Shown here: in pieces, positions 11,001 through 24,400 of the stretch
Numbering within the stretch: position 1 is the stretch's first letter
How the letters are laid out: every line of letters begins with the position of its first letter
DNA from: Conchocele bisecta
Taxonomy: Eukaryota > Mollusca > Bivalvia > Lucinida > Thyasiridae
Assembly (NCBI GenBank): GCA_029237695.1
Contig: CM055265.1
Location: forward strand, 71,959,912 to 72,023,911
DNA: 64,000 nt
Direction: 5' to 3'
The notes under the pieces: model-generated
The model's database searches: none
Told to the model about the DNA's origin: nothing
What the model saw: only the letters and a program-made list of their open reading frames with translations
Made by a program: the position numbers and the translations under genes

Positions 11001-14000
11001 ATAAATGGATGATTTCCTCTGTATCTGACCTTTAGACTGCTGTTGCTTTGCCTTCTTTCTCAATAAAAACATGTTTTGACAGCATTTTAGAACCATTTCC
11101 ATTGGAAATGATTCTAAAATATTGCCAAAGCATGTTTTTTTATGAGAATCATCAGCGGGCGACAACAGCGGGCGACACAATTTAATTCAGCATTAACCTC
11201 TACAACAGCCACCTCTCTACAACAGCCACCTCTCTACAACAGCCACCTCTCTACAACAGCCACCTCTCTACAACAGCCACCTCTCTACAACAGCCACCTC
11301 TCTACAACAGCCAGTTTTGCGTCCTCCCATGGGTGGCTGTTGTAGAGAGGTTGCACTGTACGTATCTGACCTAGAACATAAAGAAGTAGAATGAAGTAAG
11401 ACTGAACTCGATTGTGAAACATGTTGCTTTAACTAAGGCATTATGCGAATTATTTATTCCCAAGCACGGTCATTGTTTTAGATTTAAATAGCCATGAAGC
11501 GATATAACTTGATACCATTGACGTGTTCCCTCTTTGAATGTGAACACTGATTCGTGATAATAAAACTTTCTAAGTATGTTCTCATTCCCGGAATCTGTAA
11601 CATATTGGCCGTGACTGAACACAATCCAACTGTCTGCGTTGTTAGCGTACAAATGTTCACCCTTTCACCGCTAAATACTAGTATCCAACATTGGAGTCTG
11701 ACTGTCCATGTTACGTCATGGATTATTTAGTAACATTGCATCACTTCCACAACAAAGTATTTGAATGCTCCACGCATGTTTGCAACTATCAATATGTATG
11801 ATCACGTGGTACTAACAACAACAACAAGTACCGATTCAAAGTACGTATTATTTTATAGTGTCCTTATTACGTAACGGAGTTTGATGAAATATGGTGCATC
11901 AAACGCGTCTTGTTAAGCTGCATTTTGTGGTCTCTGTATTTTCGCCCAAACTTCTGTCGTGTTTGCGAAGAATCGATTTCCGTGTCTCCGACACGGAAAT
12001 CCATTCTTCGCAAAAACGACATAAGTCTGTGCCAAACTCCCTAGGTCACCAAATGCAGCTCATGAAGACGCGTTTGCTGCGCCATATTTCATCAAAATCC
12101 GTTGCATATTAAGGAAAATATCAAATAATACTTACTTCGGAGTGGGCGACGTTGTTGTTGTTGTAACCACGTGATCATGCACCTTGACTATGGTCTGCGG
12201 TTGAGTCGGTTTTCGCACATAATGTTTCACAAGTACGAAATTGCTAAAAACATATCTGTCTGTATGTTTATAATGCTTAATAAATATATATAATATAATA
12301 TGTAGAATTGAACGCTATGCTGACAAATGTTGCAGATCCTGATGAGACGGCTCTTTAGGAGCCGGCTCATCTGGATCTACAGTATTTGAACATGTTGGCT
12401 TTATGCATAACGTTTCACAAGTACAAAATTGCTAAAAACATTTATGTCTGTATGTTTAATGCTTAATAAATATATGTAATATAATATGTAGAATTGAACA
12501 CGACTGAAAATAGCTGCAGATGACTTATGACTTACCATCCGTAAACTACTTGAAAGGAGGCAAATATCCCTGAAAATGTCATTGGTAAAACGTCTTCTAT
12601 GAAATGTCAATGTACATGTAGTTCATAATTTAATATAGGAAAAAAACTCATAAGATTCGTGTATATTTAAGAATCAATATGATCGTGGATATTCAGCGAT
12701 AAATGCATAGCTATGTTTATATTTGTGTTTGTACGGGACAGTTTTTGGATATGTGTGTTAGTAAGTCTTTGCTTAGCCATATCTTTTTTACAATTAACAG
12801 TGTTGTTAAGATACAGTACTATAGAAATGGGATTGGAGTGAAAGCGAGCTTATTGAAATCATCACCCGTTGTAAATTATGGACACAATACAACAGATACA
12901 TGTACTACCAAGCCTATATTGGACCCCTGGAAGCCGTGCCATTACACGATCTGACAGTTATATTGATGGTCAATTGTATATGAATCAAGAATTAACAGAT
13001 TGCTTTCTGAATGGCTCCCTCATCAGAATCCGGGAGCTGAAAGGGCCTCTCGATAGTTCATTTATTTTACAAATTGACTCCGATTTTATTGAGTATCGAA
13101 TATAAATCACTATCATCTGTTACATAATTTGGCGATATTCCCTGTAATTACCCCATGGACCAAACCTACGGAAACCGGACGGTTGTCCAGATATGTAACA
13201 AAACAGCCGTTTGTTTCCGGGTCCGATGTAGCTCGCTCGCGAATAGCGCATGGTCCGACATCGCTGAATTAGAATAGAGGGAGGACAGACGTGTACTTTG
13301 TGTGAATGTCGAAATACCGGCATACAGTCAACACAACCCACATCACATTGGGTTGTGTTGACTGTACGCCGGTATTTCGATATGGGAACATTTCTATCTC
13401 TGCTTAGGCTGCAATCAACGGTTGCATACGGTGTCCCCCTGTTGTTACTATCGATTACTAAACGATACTGGGCTATAATTTTCACTCGGGCGGTGCGGTC
13501 CGTATGTCCCTGGCTTCCGCACCCCCAAGAGCGAGCCCTTTTCACGATGAGGTTTGTTGTGATAACCTAATACGGCTATAAATGGCTGGTCAATCAGCAC
13601 ATGCGTCGTCGGACGTGGGGTCTGTCCACTATCTATTCACAACAACACGATGACCATTCGTCGGTTGTTCGACCTTTCACTACCAATTAAACGCAATGAA
13701 AATTGTAATTAAGGGCAACAATGGCGAGTTTTATTCGATACGGCCAGAGATACTCGCACCATCAGGCCAAGTGGTCATTTTCAAAATGAGAGGGTACCAA
13801 TTTAGGAGTTAATTTTAAGGTGATAAATATTTCTGTCAATAATTTAGTTGATTTAGGTTATCTGATCTGGTCAAGTTCGTCTGATTCCTAACACCGATAC
13901 TGATATGTGGTCAAATATTCGCAATGCGCTCCGGGCAGTGCGACCAATGGTTTCTGGAAAGTAAACCCGTATACAGTGGACCCTCTCTAAACCGGACACC

Positions 14001-17000
14001 CTGGGATCCGCCCAGGGTGTCCGGTTTAGAGAGGGTCCACTGTTATTCAGTCATTAGAGCGTTTCAAGTCTTGCACGTAAATAACGCATAGCAGGGATAA
14101 TACAGTGAAACCTCTCTAAACCGGACACCCTGTGAGGTCCCCAGAGTGTCCGGTTTAGAGAGGTTTCACTGTAAATCATGAATTTAATCATTTTGAGCCA
14201 TAACTGTGCACTATGCGATCATGAACATACATTATCACGCAAGATAAATGACCGAGAAACTCATCAAAAATAAGATTACAGATATTTGTTTGTGTTCGGT
14301 TTATTTAGGTGTCACTGTATGCCTTTAGTAGCGTGATTGTTTTCACTAAACTTCGTACGACTAAAATGTACGTAAGTGCAAAAGTATGATAGTCTGTAAA
14401 TTTCACATTAACGATGTTTTCTTGTAAACAATTATTGGATTTACATTTATTGAGCATAGGCTGCATATGCAGCCTATGCTCAATAAATGTAAACCCATCA
14501 ATTGACATTTCCAGACGATTCTAAATTTGCACTTACGAACATTTTAGTCTTACGAAGTTTAGTGAAACGGGCCCCAGTTTCCCATCGGTTCTACTACGCG
14601 TTGTTCACCTGTGGGTTGAGTGTGATGAATTGAAAGCAGATACAATGAAACTTCTCTACACCGGATACTCAGGGCGGTCTCCATGGTGTCCTGCTTAGAG
14701 AGGTTTCACTGTAAATCAGACATTTGATCATTCTGAGTCATAGTTCTAGACATTATGACCTGAGATAAATGACCATGACACTCATCAAAAATTCAGATCA
14801 TATGTGTTGTCTTGGTGTCCGGTTTAGCGCGGTTCCACTGTATTGTATTATCAGGGATAGGGGACAGTGAAACCCATCAAAAGTAAATGCACTCGGAAAT
14901 GTATGTGTCCGTCAGGTTTAGAGGCGTCAATCTGCTGTACGTGTTTCTATTATTTTTTTGTGCACCCACATGGTCCTATGTTGTGACTTGGCAAGAAATT
15001 TGGGGCCGAAAATATACAAGCGTGGTGGAATAATAAAATAAACATCACGTCATTGATTTGATTTCTAAAGTTTTAAACATATACACTGATATCCATGCCA
15101 TACATACATCACAGCTCGTTTAATATGTATGCGTACCGGTATATCTATCTTTGGCTAGAAACGTCTAAAACGTCGTTGAACCTGTTTAATAGGACACTGC
15201 AATGTTGTCAAACAGTCGTAGTATGCCTCTGGCTACGTAGCTATGTCGTCCAGAATAAGTTGATTGGCAGGTTGGCGGCAAAACGTATAATTTTCTATCT
15301 GAATTTGGGTGCGTTTAAATAGACCCAAAATGGACTTCGTCAATGACCAATTTCTGAACGTATCGACACGCGCATTGTTGGTTTCACTGCAAGGTTAGTT
15401 ACACCCTTGTCATTTTCACCTAAGAGTTGTTATTTTGTCTTTACCCTGCGGACACATTCTTCCCGTTTCGGCCCCTATTTGACACTTCATCGACTTGCAG
15501 GCTGTAAATTTCGCATTGATTGACAAGCACGATATTGGCAAGCTGTCACAACAGTGGCGCTACGTGCTTATTTCACGCACCTCGAATTAGGAGTATCTAA
15601 ATAAAGTTGAGAATTATTTCCCAACTGATAGTTATCATTGCGAGTTAGGTTGTCTATCCAGTCCGCCCATTACAACGGGCTAAGGACTCCATAACATGTG
15701 GCTGTGAGTGGAGAAATAGAGCATAGTTGGTTAGTGCCGTGAATGGGAACACATATCTGGCAAGGCTTATGAAACGGGATGGGCGAGGCTGTTTCCCATT
15801 CACGGCAATAACCTACTATTCTATTTATCCCGTCAACACTACAAATAGCTTTAAAATGCAAAAAATAACCCCAGCCGCATCCTCAAAATCGGAGTAAATG
15901 ACAACCGCACATATTCATAAGCAGTGATGTATTGACATGATATCAAAAATACTTCACGGCAACGTGTTTCACGCCACATACGCACTGTGTTGACGGGAAT
16001 AAATGTACCACACTCGTGTAGCCTGATAGCGATCTATATTGTTTATTAGAAGCAGAGACATATTACACTAGACCACAACTCCATGTTAGAAGCTTGACAG
16101 GTGTTTCATTGATGAACTGGCGAACAGTGCAGATCCTGATCAGACTGTGCGGATGCACAGACTGATCTGGATCTACACTGGTCGAAATTTCTCCAAACAC
16201 AGTCAGATATATAGCACATTTCTGAAAATTGGCGTGTTGCAATACGTTTGGCGTCACTTGACTGTGTTTTGTTAGTAGGGCCATTGAATAGTATAATGTA
16301 TAATCATTCAAACACTAAAATTAGCTACCGCGGACCTCATTTACATAGAAAGAAAATCCTGCTGGCTCCAAAACGGGGTTCGTACGAACCGATGCAACTT
16401 CACCTGACAAAGCCCTTGCAACGTTGAAATAATCTACATCTCGTGTCAACATCATAACTGTGTGAACATTATTTCCAAATTTCGAGACTGCTTTCATGAC
16501 GTCAGAACGACAAGTTCAAAGACAAACTACAAGTGGTGATCGTATAACAGTTGTGCATAATGAAGCTACCCATTACGGAGCACCGCAGGGGACATGGATT
16601 TTTAAAATTAATTCGTTCCCACGAAATAACAATTCGTATCCTCAATTTAACAATTCGTTCCCTCGAATTAACAATTCGTTCCCACAATATAACAATTCGT
16701 TCCCTCGAATTAGCAATTCCTTTCCACAATATAACAATTCGTTCCCTCAATTTAACAATTCGTTCCCTCGAATTAACAATTCGTTCCCACGATATAACAA
16801 TTCGTTCCCACGAATTAACAATTCGTTCCCGTGGGAACGAATTGTTAATTCGTGGGAACGAATTGTTAATTTGAGGGAACTAATTGTTAATTCGTGGGAA
16901 AGAATTAATAAACAAAAAAAATCTACGTCCCTTGCGGGTCTCCGTAACCCATCCATCCATCTGCCTATATCAACATATACTTTTCGAAAGGTAATCGCGC

Positions 17001-20000
17001 ATCTTCTAACGATAGTTAAACTGCACGGTTCATATTTATACAGTTTTCTTCAATGAGATATATAATCCTCTAAGTTTATTATCTAGGTTTAGAAACAAAA
17101 GACACCATCATTATCACATGTAACCTTTCCTTTGGAATATACAATACATTTTACTTAACCGTATGAGCACCATGGTATATATAGCTACGTTTTACGAGTA
17201 TGCACTCATTCAAACTGTTTTATCGCTACAGTGCTATTCAACTACAAAAGTAAGATATCGAACGCAGAGATCTTTTATTGTGTATCTAATCCTAGTTTAG
17301 TCGCCAACTTTCGACGTCATCCTTGGAAATAGTTTTATTTTACAGGGCTTACAATAGGAGTGGACTATGGACTATGGAACCCACTACTGTTCACCCTCCC
17401 CTAGTGTAACCGGGGTTGGTTACACTAGGGGAGGGTGAACAGTATGGGGGTTGCCTTCACACTGTTTATCTCGCCGTTAAGCTGGAATACACTTCGAAGT
17501 GAGGAATATGGAATACAATAAATGATAGGAACCTGAAACTATTCCGAAGTTCCGATGATGGACCGACAGATACGGCGACTTGTGAATAAAAACAGTTGAC
17601 GCATCAAACACGAGAAAACCTTACACTTTGGGTGGTATTTCGTCAGATCACAGCGAAGCCGGAATTCGATCGCGAAATAGATGAAATAAAATTTCGTTAG
17701 TGTCACGTAACAAGTAAACCAAAACTAAACAGTGTTACACATGGGCGTTATTTCATTTATCTTTCTCTACCGATACTAATTTCAAATATCTGTAATTATT
17801 TTTTTTATAAATGACATAAAAAGTTATGGACAATTTTAGAACAATACCGGATTTAATTTTCTGAACAGAAGTTAAATAGCCTTTGAACATATATTCGACT
17901 TATGAAGTGATCAGTGGAAAAAGGGGCTAAGTCCCATAAGGGATCCATTAACATATCTGCCATTCTATAAGACATGTTATCACGTGGATGGAGCAGCTTG
18001 GGAACTTGGGTCTTTTCACGCGCTGGGTCCAGCATTAAGATACTCGGGAAACATAAAACAGACGCAGTTATCTCGAACTAATGCGATCATTCAATAACTA
18101 CTCACAACGCCATTAGTTCGATATGTGAAACTGACTAAACGCGCCTTCATCCCGGGAGAGTAGTTCACGACTTGACATAAAGCATGCGACGGGGTTTACC
18201 GAGATCCGTTATGGGCGCAAGGAATTATGGGAGACTTGGAAGCAATCCGGCGAAATTTGGTTTGCAACTATTACTTGCAATCGCGCTTTTATCGGTTCCA
18301 TTTATCACATTGCATTAATTTTACATCGCATAAAATTGCTTGTGTATGATGTTTTGCCCTTCACAAGTCTACAGAATGACACACAGAACGTATACTCGTG
18401 GAAACTAAAACGGCAATGGCGTAGTAATATATAGTTTTATTAATATTACATCCTGCATAGCTGAAATTTATGTCACGGTCTGACTGGGGAAATTGTCTTT
18501 ATCTAAGCAGTTTGTCAAAGTCGACTTCAATCAGCAGATCGATGCACGATTGCATCTGAAATAAACCCGCACACAGCGCCTGCGCTCTACATGAATCCCA
18601 ACCCAATGCCGTTTGTCGTGCGTATCATGTAGTCGCGTTTTTCATAAACGACGGGCGCGCACGACGACCGAACATATTACAGTGAAATCGTCAAGGTGTC
18701 CGGTTTATAGCGGCTCCACTGCAATTCAGTGTTATCATCACTCCAAGACATATTTGTGTTTTCCAATCAAAACCGGCAATTCTGTAAGACATTCTGCACA
18801 GTGAAGCCAAATATTACCCTTTAGAATACCGAATTAAATGTTGTCGTCTGCTGTTTATTTTTGATTTTACATTTTCCTCGATAAAATCGCGCTTACCAGT
18901 GCATGATAATTGTCTCCATTATATAGAATTGTCTCCAATGGAGACAACTCTCATGTGCTGCCAAAACATGTTTTTGTTAAGAAATATGTTAACAAATAGA
19001 AGAACGGCAGACGACAATAATCGGTTCCCGTCTTTTAAGGGCACACAATAAGAGGTTTTCCGTATTAAGTTTGTATGGATTCTACTGTAAATATCTACAT
19101 TTGTATTATCAATGCCCGGTCCGTCGTGGGCTAGCCTTGTAGACTGGGGGCGGCGGGCCGCGGTCTACTAGACGCGATAACGGCACCATTCCCGCGACAA
19201 GATTCGCGCCATGATTACGACTGCTCCTGGGAACGAAAGTGACAGGAAATAGTAGTTCTTTCATCATAAATTTGTTAAATGACAAGCCAGAATTGCAAAT
19301 GGTAAATGATGGGTCAAATTCGCCAGAAACAATGGTGTTTATCTAGCTATTTATCTATAATGTGATGCTTGCTGGAAACGATTCAAGTGGGCTATTCTGT
19401 GAACATGAAGTCCTGTATGGAGTGCCACGCATTGTATTGGAGGGATTTCTGGTTGGGGAAACTTCAGCAATGTGACTATAACAAGGTGCATGATCACGTG
19501 GTTACAACAACAACAATGTCGCCCACTCCAAAGTAAGTTTTATTTGATATTTCCTTAATATGCAACGGATTTTGATGAAATATGGAACAGCAAACGCGCC
19601 TTCATGAGCTGCATTTGGTGGTCTAGGGAGTTTGGCACAGACTTATGTCGTTTTTGCGAATAATCGATTTCCGTGTCGGAGACACGGAAATCGAATCTTC
19701 GCAAAAACGACAGAAGTTTGTGCGAAAATACAGAGACCACTAAATTCAGCTTGACAAGACGCGTTTGATGCGCCATATTTCATCAAAATCAGTTATGTAA
19801 TAAGGACACTATACAAGAATACGTACTTTGAATCGGTACTTGTTGTTGTTGTTAGTACCAAGTGATCATACACCTTGTATAAGGGACCCAATAACCTATA
19901 CATGATTGAGCCAATGTGAAGAAAACAACTTATGCTAACATGTAGTGTCATGAAAGCTGCTGATTTGCAGAAAATAACGCCTTCAAATAGAACACCAAAT

Positions 20001-21381
20001 GTAAACACAAAGTATGCGGCTCATTCATCCCACTGTTGTTCTTTACTTTATTTTGGGACGGTTTGTTAAAATGTTCTGCCTTTTTGAATCTAAATGAGAA
20101 AGACACACGCGAGTCATGCATATGACAGGCGTAACAGATACAAAACAAATAAATAAATTTTGTTTAACAATGAAGATATTAAATGAAAAGCTATTTCACA
20201 GGATTGCTAACGCTTTTACGTTTGGAAAAACATTTTTTTTTCAAACTATATTAAGTTTTATTAAAATTTAAGAATTAACTTTCTTTTCATTTCGTGAAAT
20301 GTGTTAACAATTTATTATAACATAGTATCCTAAATATCTTGCCATTATATTTGAATTTCCATTTAACACACTACACGACTGCCTTCGTTAATCTTGCTCA
20401 GATGTCAACATTTCTGAACACAACTCAGGCTCAGCCAATAAATCTGCTTGATTTCAAGCACAATATGCAAGTATTTTGAATGAAAATAATTGGCAAATAT
20501 TGGCAAGATTAGCGCAACCGGTGGTGTAATTGCGGCCCACGCGCCCGGGCCTCAACGCTCCACCGAAGATGTATTGTAATGGATGACAGAGGAGATCCAA
20601 TTTGTGCAGGCTAAAAGGGAAACAAAGATGGAGATTTTGTCTGTAATAGGTTATCATTTATCATCGCGGAATGGCAGCGCCGCCAATTTCGCTGATTTTC
20701 ACGTGAAAGTGTGAAGAAGGTGCCTGTACTCGCGGTGATGATTCTAGTAGCATGCCCTCATGACGTGCGTATCTACTTCTCAAAAGTCAAAGGAATTGCA
20801 ATAGAGATAACTGATATTTTTTAGGCTTTATTTAAAAATGCAACTATACTGGTTGAAGGCCGGAACCAATATACGTGTTACAATAATATTAAATTCCTTT
20901 TCATTTCATGAAAATTTGTCAAAATATTGATTTTATTACAACAATTTCAGGAAGGACATTTAACATGTGTGAACATGGCGTTTGGAAAAATGTGAAATAT
21001 TATTTTCTAATTTTGGGAATAGTAGACCGATTTTAAATGTTTGACGTTTGTTTCCTCAGTGAGATCGTTTCCAATCTATCAACTGACAAGCCAGGTTTCA
21101 GACAAATTTTCAAAAGGCTTCGTTTTTTCGATTTCTCTTCCAACTCCTCTATCTCCTGTTCTATATGTTAACCTCACATCGAGATATCTAATTGATTTTT
21201 TTCCCGAAATAAAACCAAAGACAATTTTATGCAATAAACTTGCTTTATTATAAAATGAAATACATGTGCAAGTTTATAAATATTGATATTAATAGTGCCT
21301 CATGAAAAATAAGAGTTTCGTGCTCAATGCGTAATTATTATTATTATTACAAAATCACCTAGATAGGGTACGATGCTGTAG

Positions 21382-21434
<53 letters not shown>

Positions 21435-24400
21435 GTAGTAGGAATAATAATTATTATTATTATTATTGTTATTATAATTAATATTATTATTATTATGATA
21501 ACCTTCATTATTGCAGGCGGATGTTCCCGACTGTGCGGGTGTCGTTCACGGGGCTCGACCCAGACACCAAGTACAGCGTGCTCATGGACATCGTGCCCGT
21601 GGACAACAAGCGTTACCGCTACGCCTACCACCGCTCCTCGTGGCTCGTGGCGGGCAAGGCCGACCCGCCCCTGCCCACTCGCTTCCACGTCCACCCCGAC
21701 TCCCCGTTCGCAGGCGACCAGCTCCACAAACAGACAGTGTCCTTCGAAAAGTTGAAGCTGACAAATAACATGCTCGACAAGAATAGCCAGGTATATATTA
21801 GATTTAAGATTTTATTTCGACAATAATAGTCGGGTAAAAATAAAATATTCACTTTCGACAAGAATAATTAGGTAATTAATCGATTCATGATTTTATTTTG
21901 AAACAACGTGAACATAATATAGATAATTGCAGGCTACATGTATATAGTGTATTTGGTGTCAAGTTTATCCATCAGGCATGGAAACGCGTAGGAATTCCTA
22001 CATATTTCGAGCCGCGTCTGATAAACATGGTATCAAAGGACATGGATATACCATGTATCTATACTTTATGCAAGGGGTGAGCTTATATTAATGTTAGATT
22101 AACTTTACTAGTATGTCTATGCACACATTTTTACGTAAGTGCATGCCTGTATGTGGTTGCGCTCATTTGAATATGAAAATATTTATGCCAAACTTAATTT
22201 TAAATGAACTACATGTACTTTAAAACATAGCCTCTAAACCATACATACCAGAAAGCAAAGATGTGCATTTACTGTTGATCCAGGTCGTAACGAGCCGTCT
22301 CCTCAGGATATATGTAGCGTTTGTCACTATTTTTGAAATAGCCCAACAATTTATGAAAAAGCCAAAGTAAGATATCCAGGGTTGAAAGGGCTAATCATTG
22401 GGTATATGCCGCTTGCAGATCATCCTGAACTCGATGCACAAGTACCAGCCGCGGGTCCACATTGTGAGGAAGCGAGAGAACACCCTCGGTACCCCGTCCA
22501 TCCCCAACCTGGACGCCGAGGAGTTCAAGACCTTTATATTCCCCGAGACCGTCTTCATCGCCGTCACCGCCTACCAGAATCAACTGGTAAGCCACTGGCA
22601 TTGCACAATGATGGTGACCTCTTTACCAGAACGAACTGGTAACGCATTTACCTTGATGCTGACCGGACACCACGCTAAGAGGCTCATTGCAATGCCTCTT
22701 AACATGATGACAGTTCAATATCTTTCTAAGCGATACAACCATAATACCTACTTTTCCGAGACCGTCATTATCACTGTCACTGCCTACATGTACCAGAACC
22801 AACTGGTATAACACGCTTACATTGATGGTGATGGTGGCCTGTCATCGCGATCACAGGTCACCATTATGATAAGCGATACAACCATATCAGTATAAGTATG
22901 CAATGCCTGTTTTATGAAATACTGTTTATTAAGGTTTCTCATGTGTAGCTCTTAATTTACTTTTTGTAAAGCATTATAAGTATTGATTATGACAATTAAA
23001 TTATAAATGACAACACTATATGTTACACCTCCCATACATGTACCTTCATGAGAATGGTGTCACTTGAGGGACCTTGGATATTGATCGAAGAAATAAACTT
23101 GTGTGTTGTTTTTCTTCTTTGGATGATAGGGTCTCTTCAACAAATTGTATGGTCGATGGCTACGGGTGTCTTATTATACACGAATGGTCCAACACTTGTT
23201 TCGGTGTTGGTGACATACTATACAGCTTCCTTTAACTCATATTTTTGTTGTCCAGATAACGAAACTCAAGATCGACAGCAACCCATTCGCCAAAGGATTT
23301 CGAGATTCCACGAGGCTCACAGAATTCGAGAGGTAACTACTCATCCAAAGATTGCCGTGTTAACTACTTACACGAAAATAATTCCAGCACAAAAATATTT
23401 ACACAATTCCCTAACATTTGATTGGTCCAAAATGTATATCCTAGTAAACTCCCACGCCGGACTACTTTCTACAGGTGCGCTGTCAGTGCTGTCAATGTAA
23501 ACAAATGGCTACCGTCTCTCAAAATGAACACATTTTCTTGATGAATTTATTTCAAATTCTGGAATTATACGGAATGAATGGCTTTTTTGTTGAATTTATC
23601 GGGGATATAAACTTGGAAAAGTCGCGGGAATACTGGACGAGGCCTTCCGGCCTTCGTCCAGTATTCCCACGACTTTTCCAAGTGTATACGCCGATAAATT
23701 CCATAAAAAGCCATTCATTCCTACATTAAATAAAATCATGAGTTCATTGACATTCCCTTTTGGTGGTAACTGAAAATGATAAAATATGATCTGACATTAT
23801 TCAAAATCACTTTACACTATAACTATGTTGGAATTATAAGGAAGGAATGAAGGACACTTGTTTTGACAATGTACAATGTATGTGGAATATAAACTTTAAA
23901 CAGTCCAGCAATACTGGATGGAGGCCTTCTGTAGCCTATTTCACCAACATTGCAAAGCATATACTTATATAATAGCAAAGTGCACTTTCAGGGAGTAATC
24001 TATTATTTTTCCCGAAAAATATTATTTCATATAGCACTAACGACTGCATATATATGATTAAAAGTATGGCTGTGATAATTTAATAAATTTATCCTTAAAT
24101 TGATTATTTCTCCCTGAAAGTGGCAATATAAGTATACTTTGCAATTTTGGCGAAATCGGCTACTGGCCTTCATCCAGTATACTTGGGATTTTTAAAGTTT
24201 ATATATCCCTGTAAATTCTAAAAGCAAAACACATAGTTTAGTTCTATAATGATCACACGTTTTTAACCTGTACCCCGTTGTCTGTCCGTGCAGTTTCTAC
24301 CCAAGTCGAGAGAGCATGGAGGGCCTTCTACAACAACACACGTATGCCCGCTCACCACTTCGGTCCTACACGGACGCCGAGATAGAGGAATCGTTGAAGC

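Noticed and set aside
11142..11345. Frame with [16 protein letters not shown] repeats
   Set aside because: Translation of the 17-bp minisatellite inside a MITE.
13120..13545. 141-codon minus-strand frame
   Set aside because: It crosses a hairpin and has no recognisable domain or splice context.
16496..17056. Asparagine/serine-rich 186-codon frame
   Set aside because: It is the translation of the family Q array with an 18-bp period; several frames on both strands stay open for the same reason.
21359..21861. Several long frames around exon 3
   Set aside because: GC-rich exon 3 leaves other frames open by chance; only the T-box frame has homology and splice sites.
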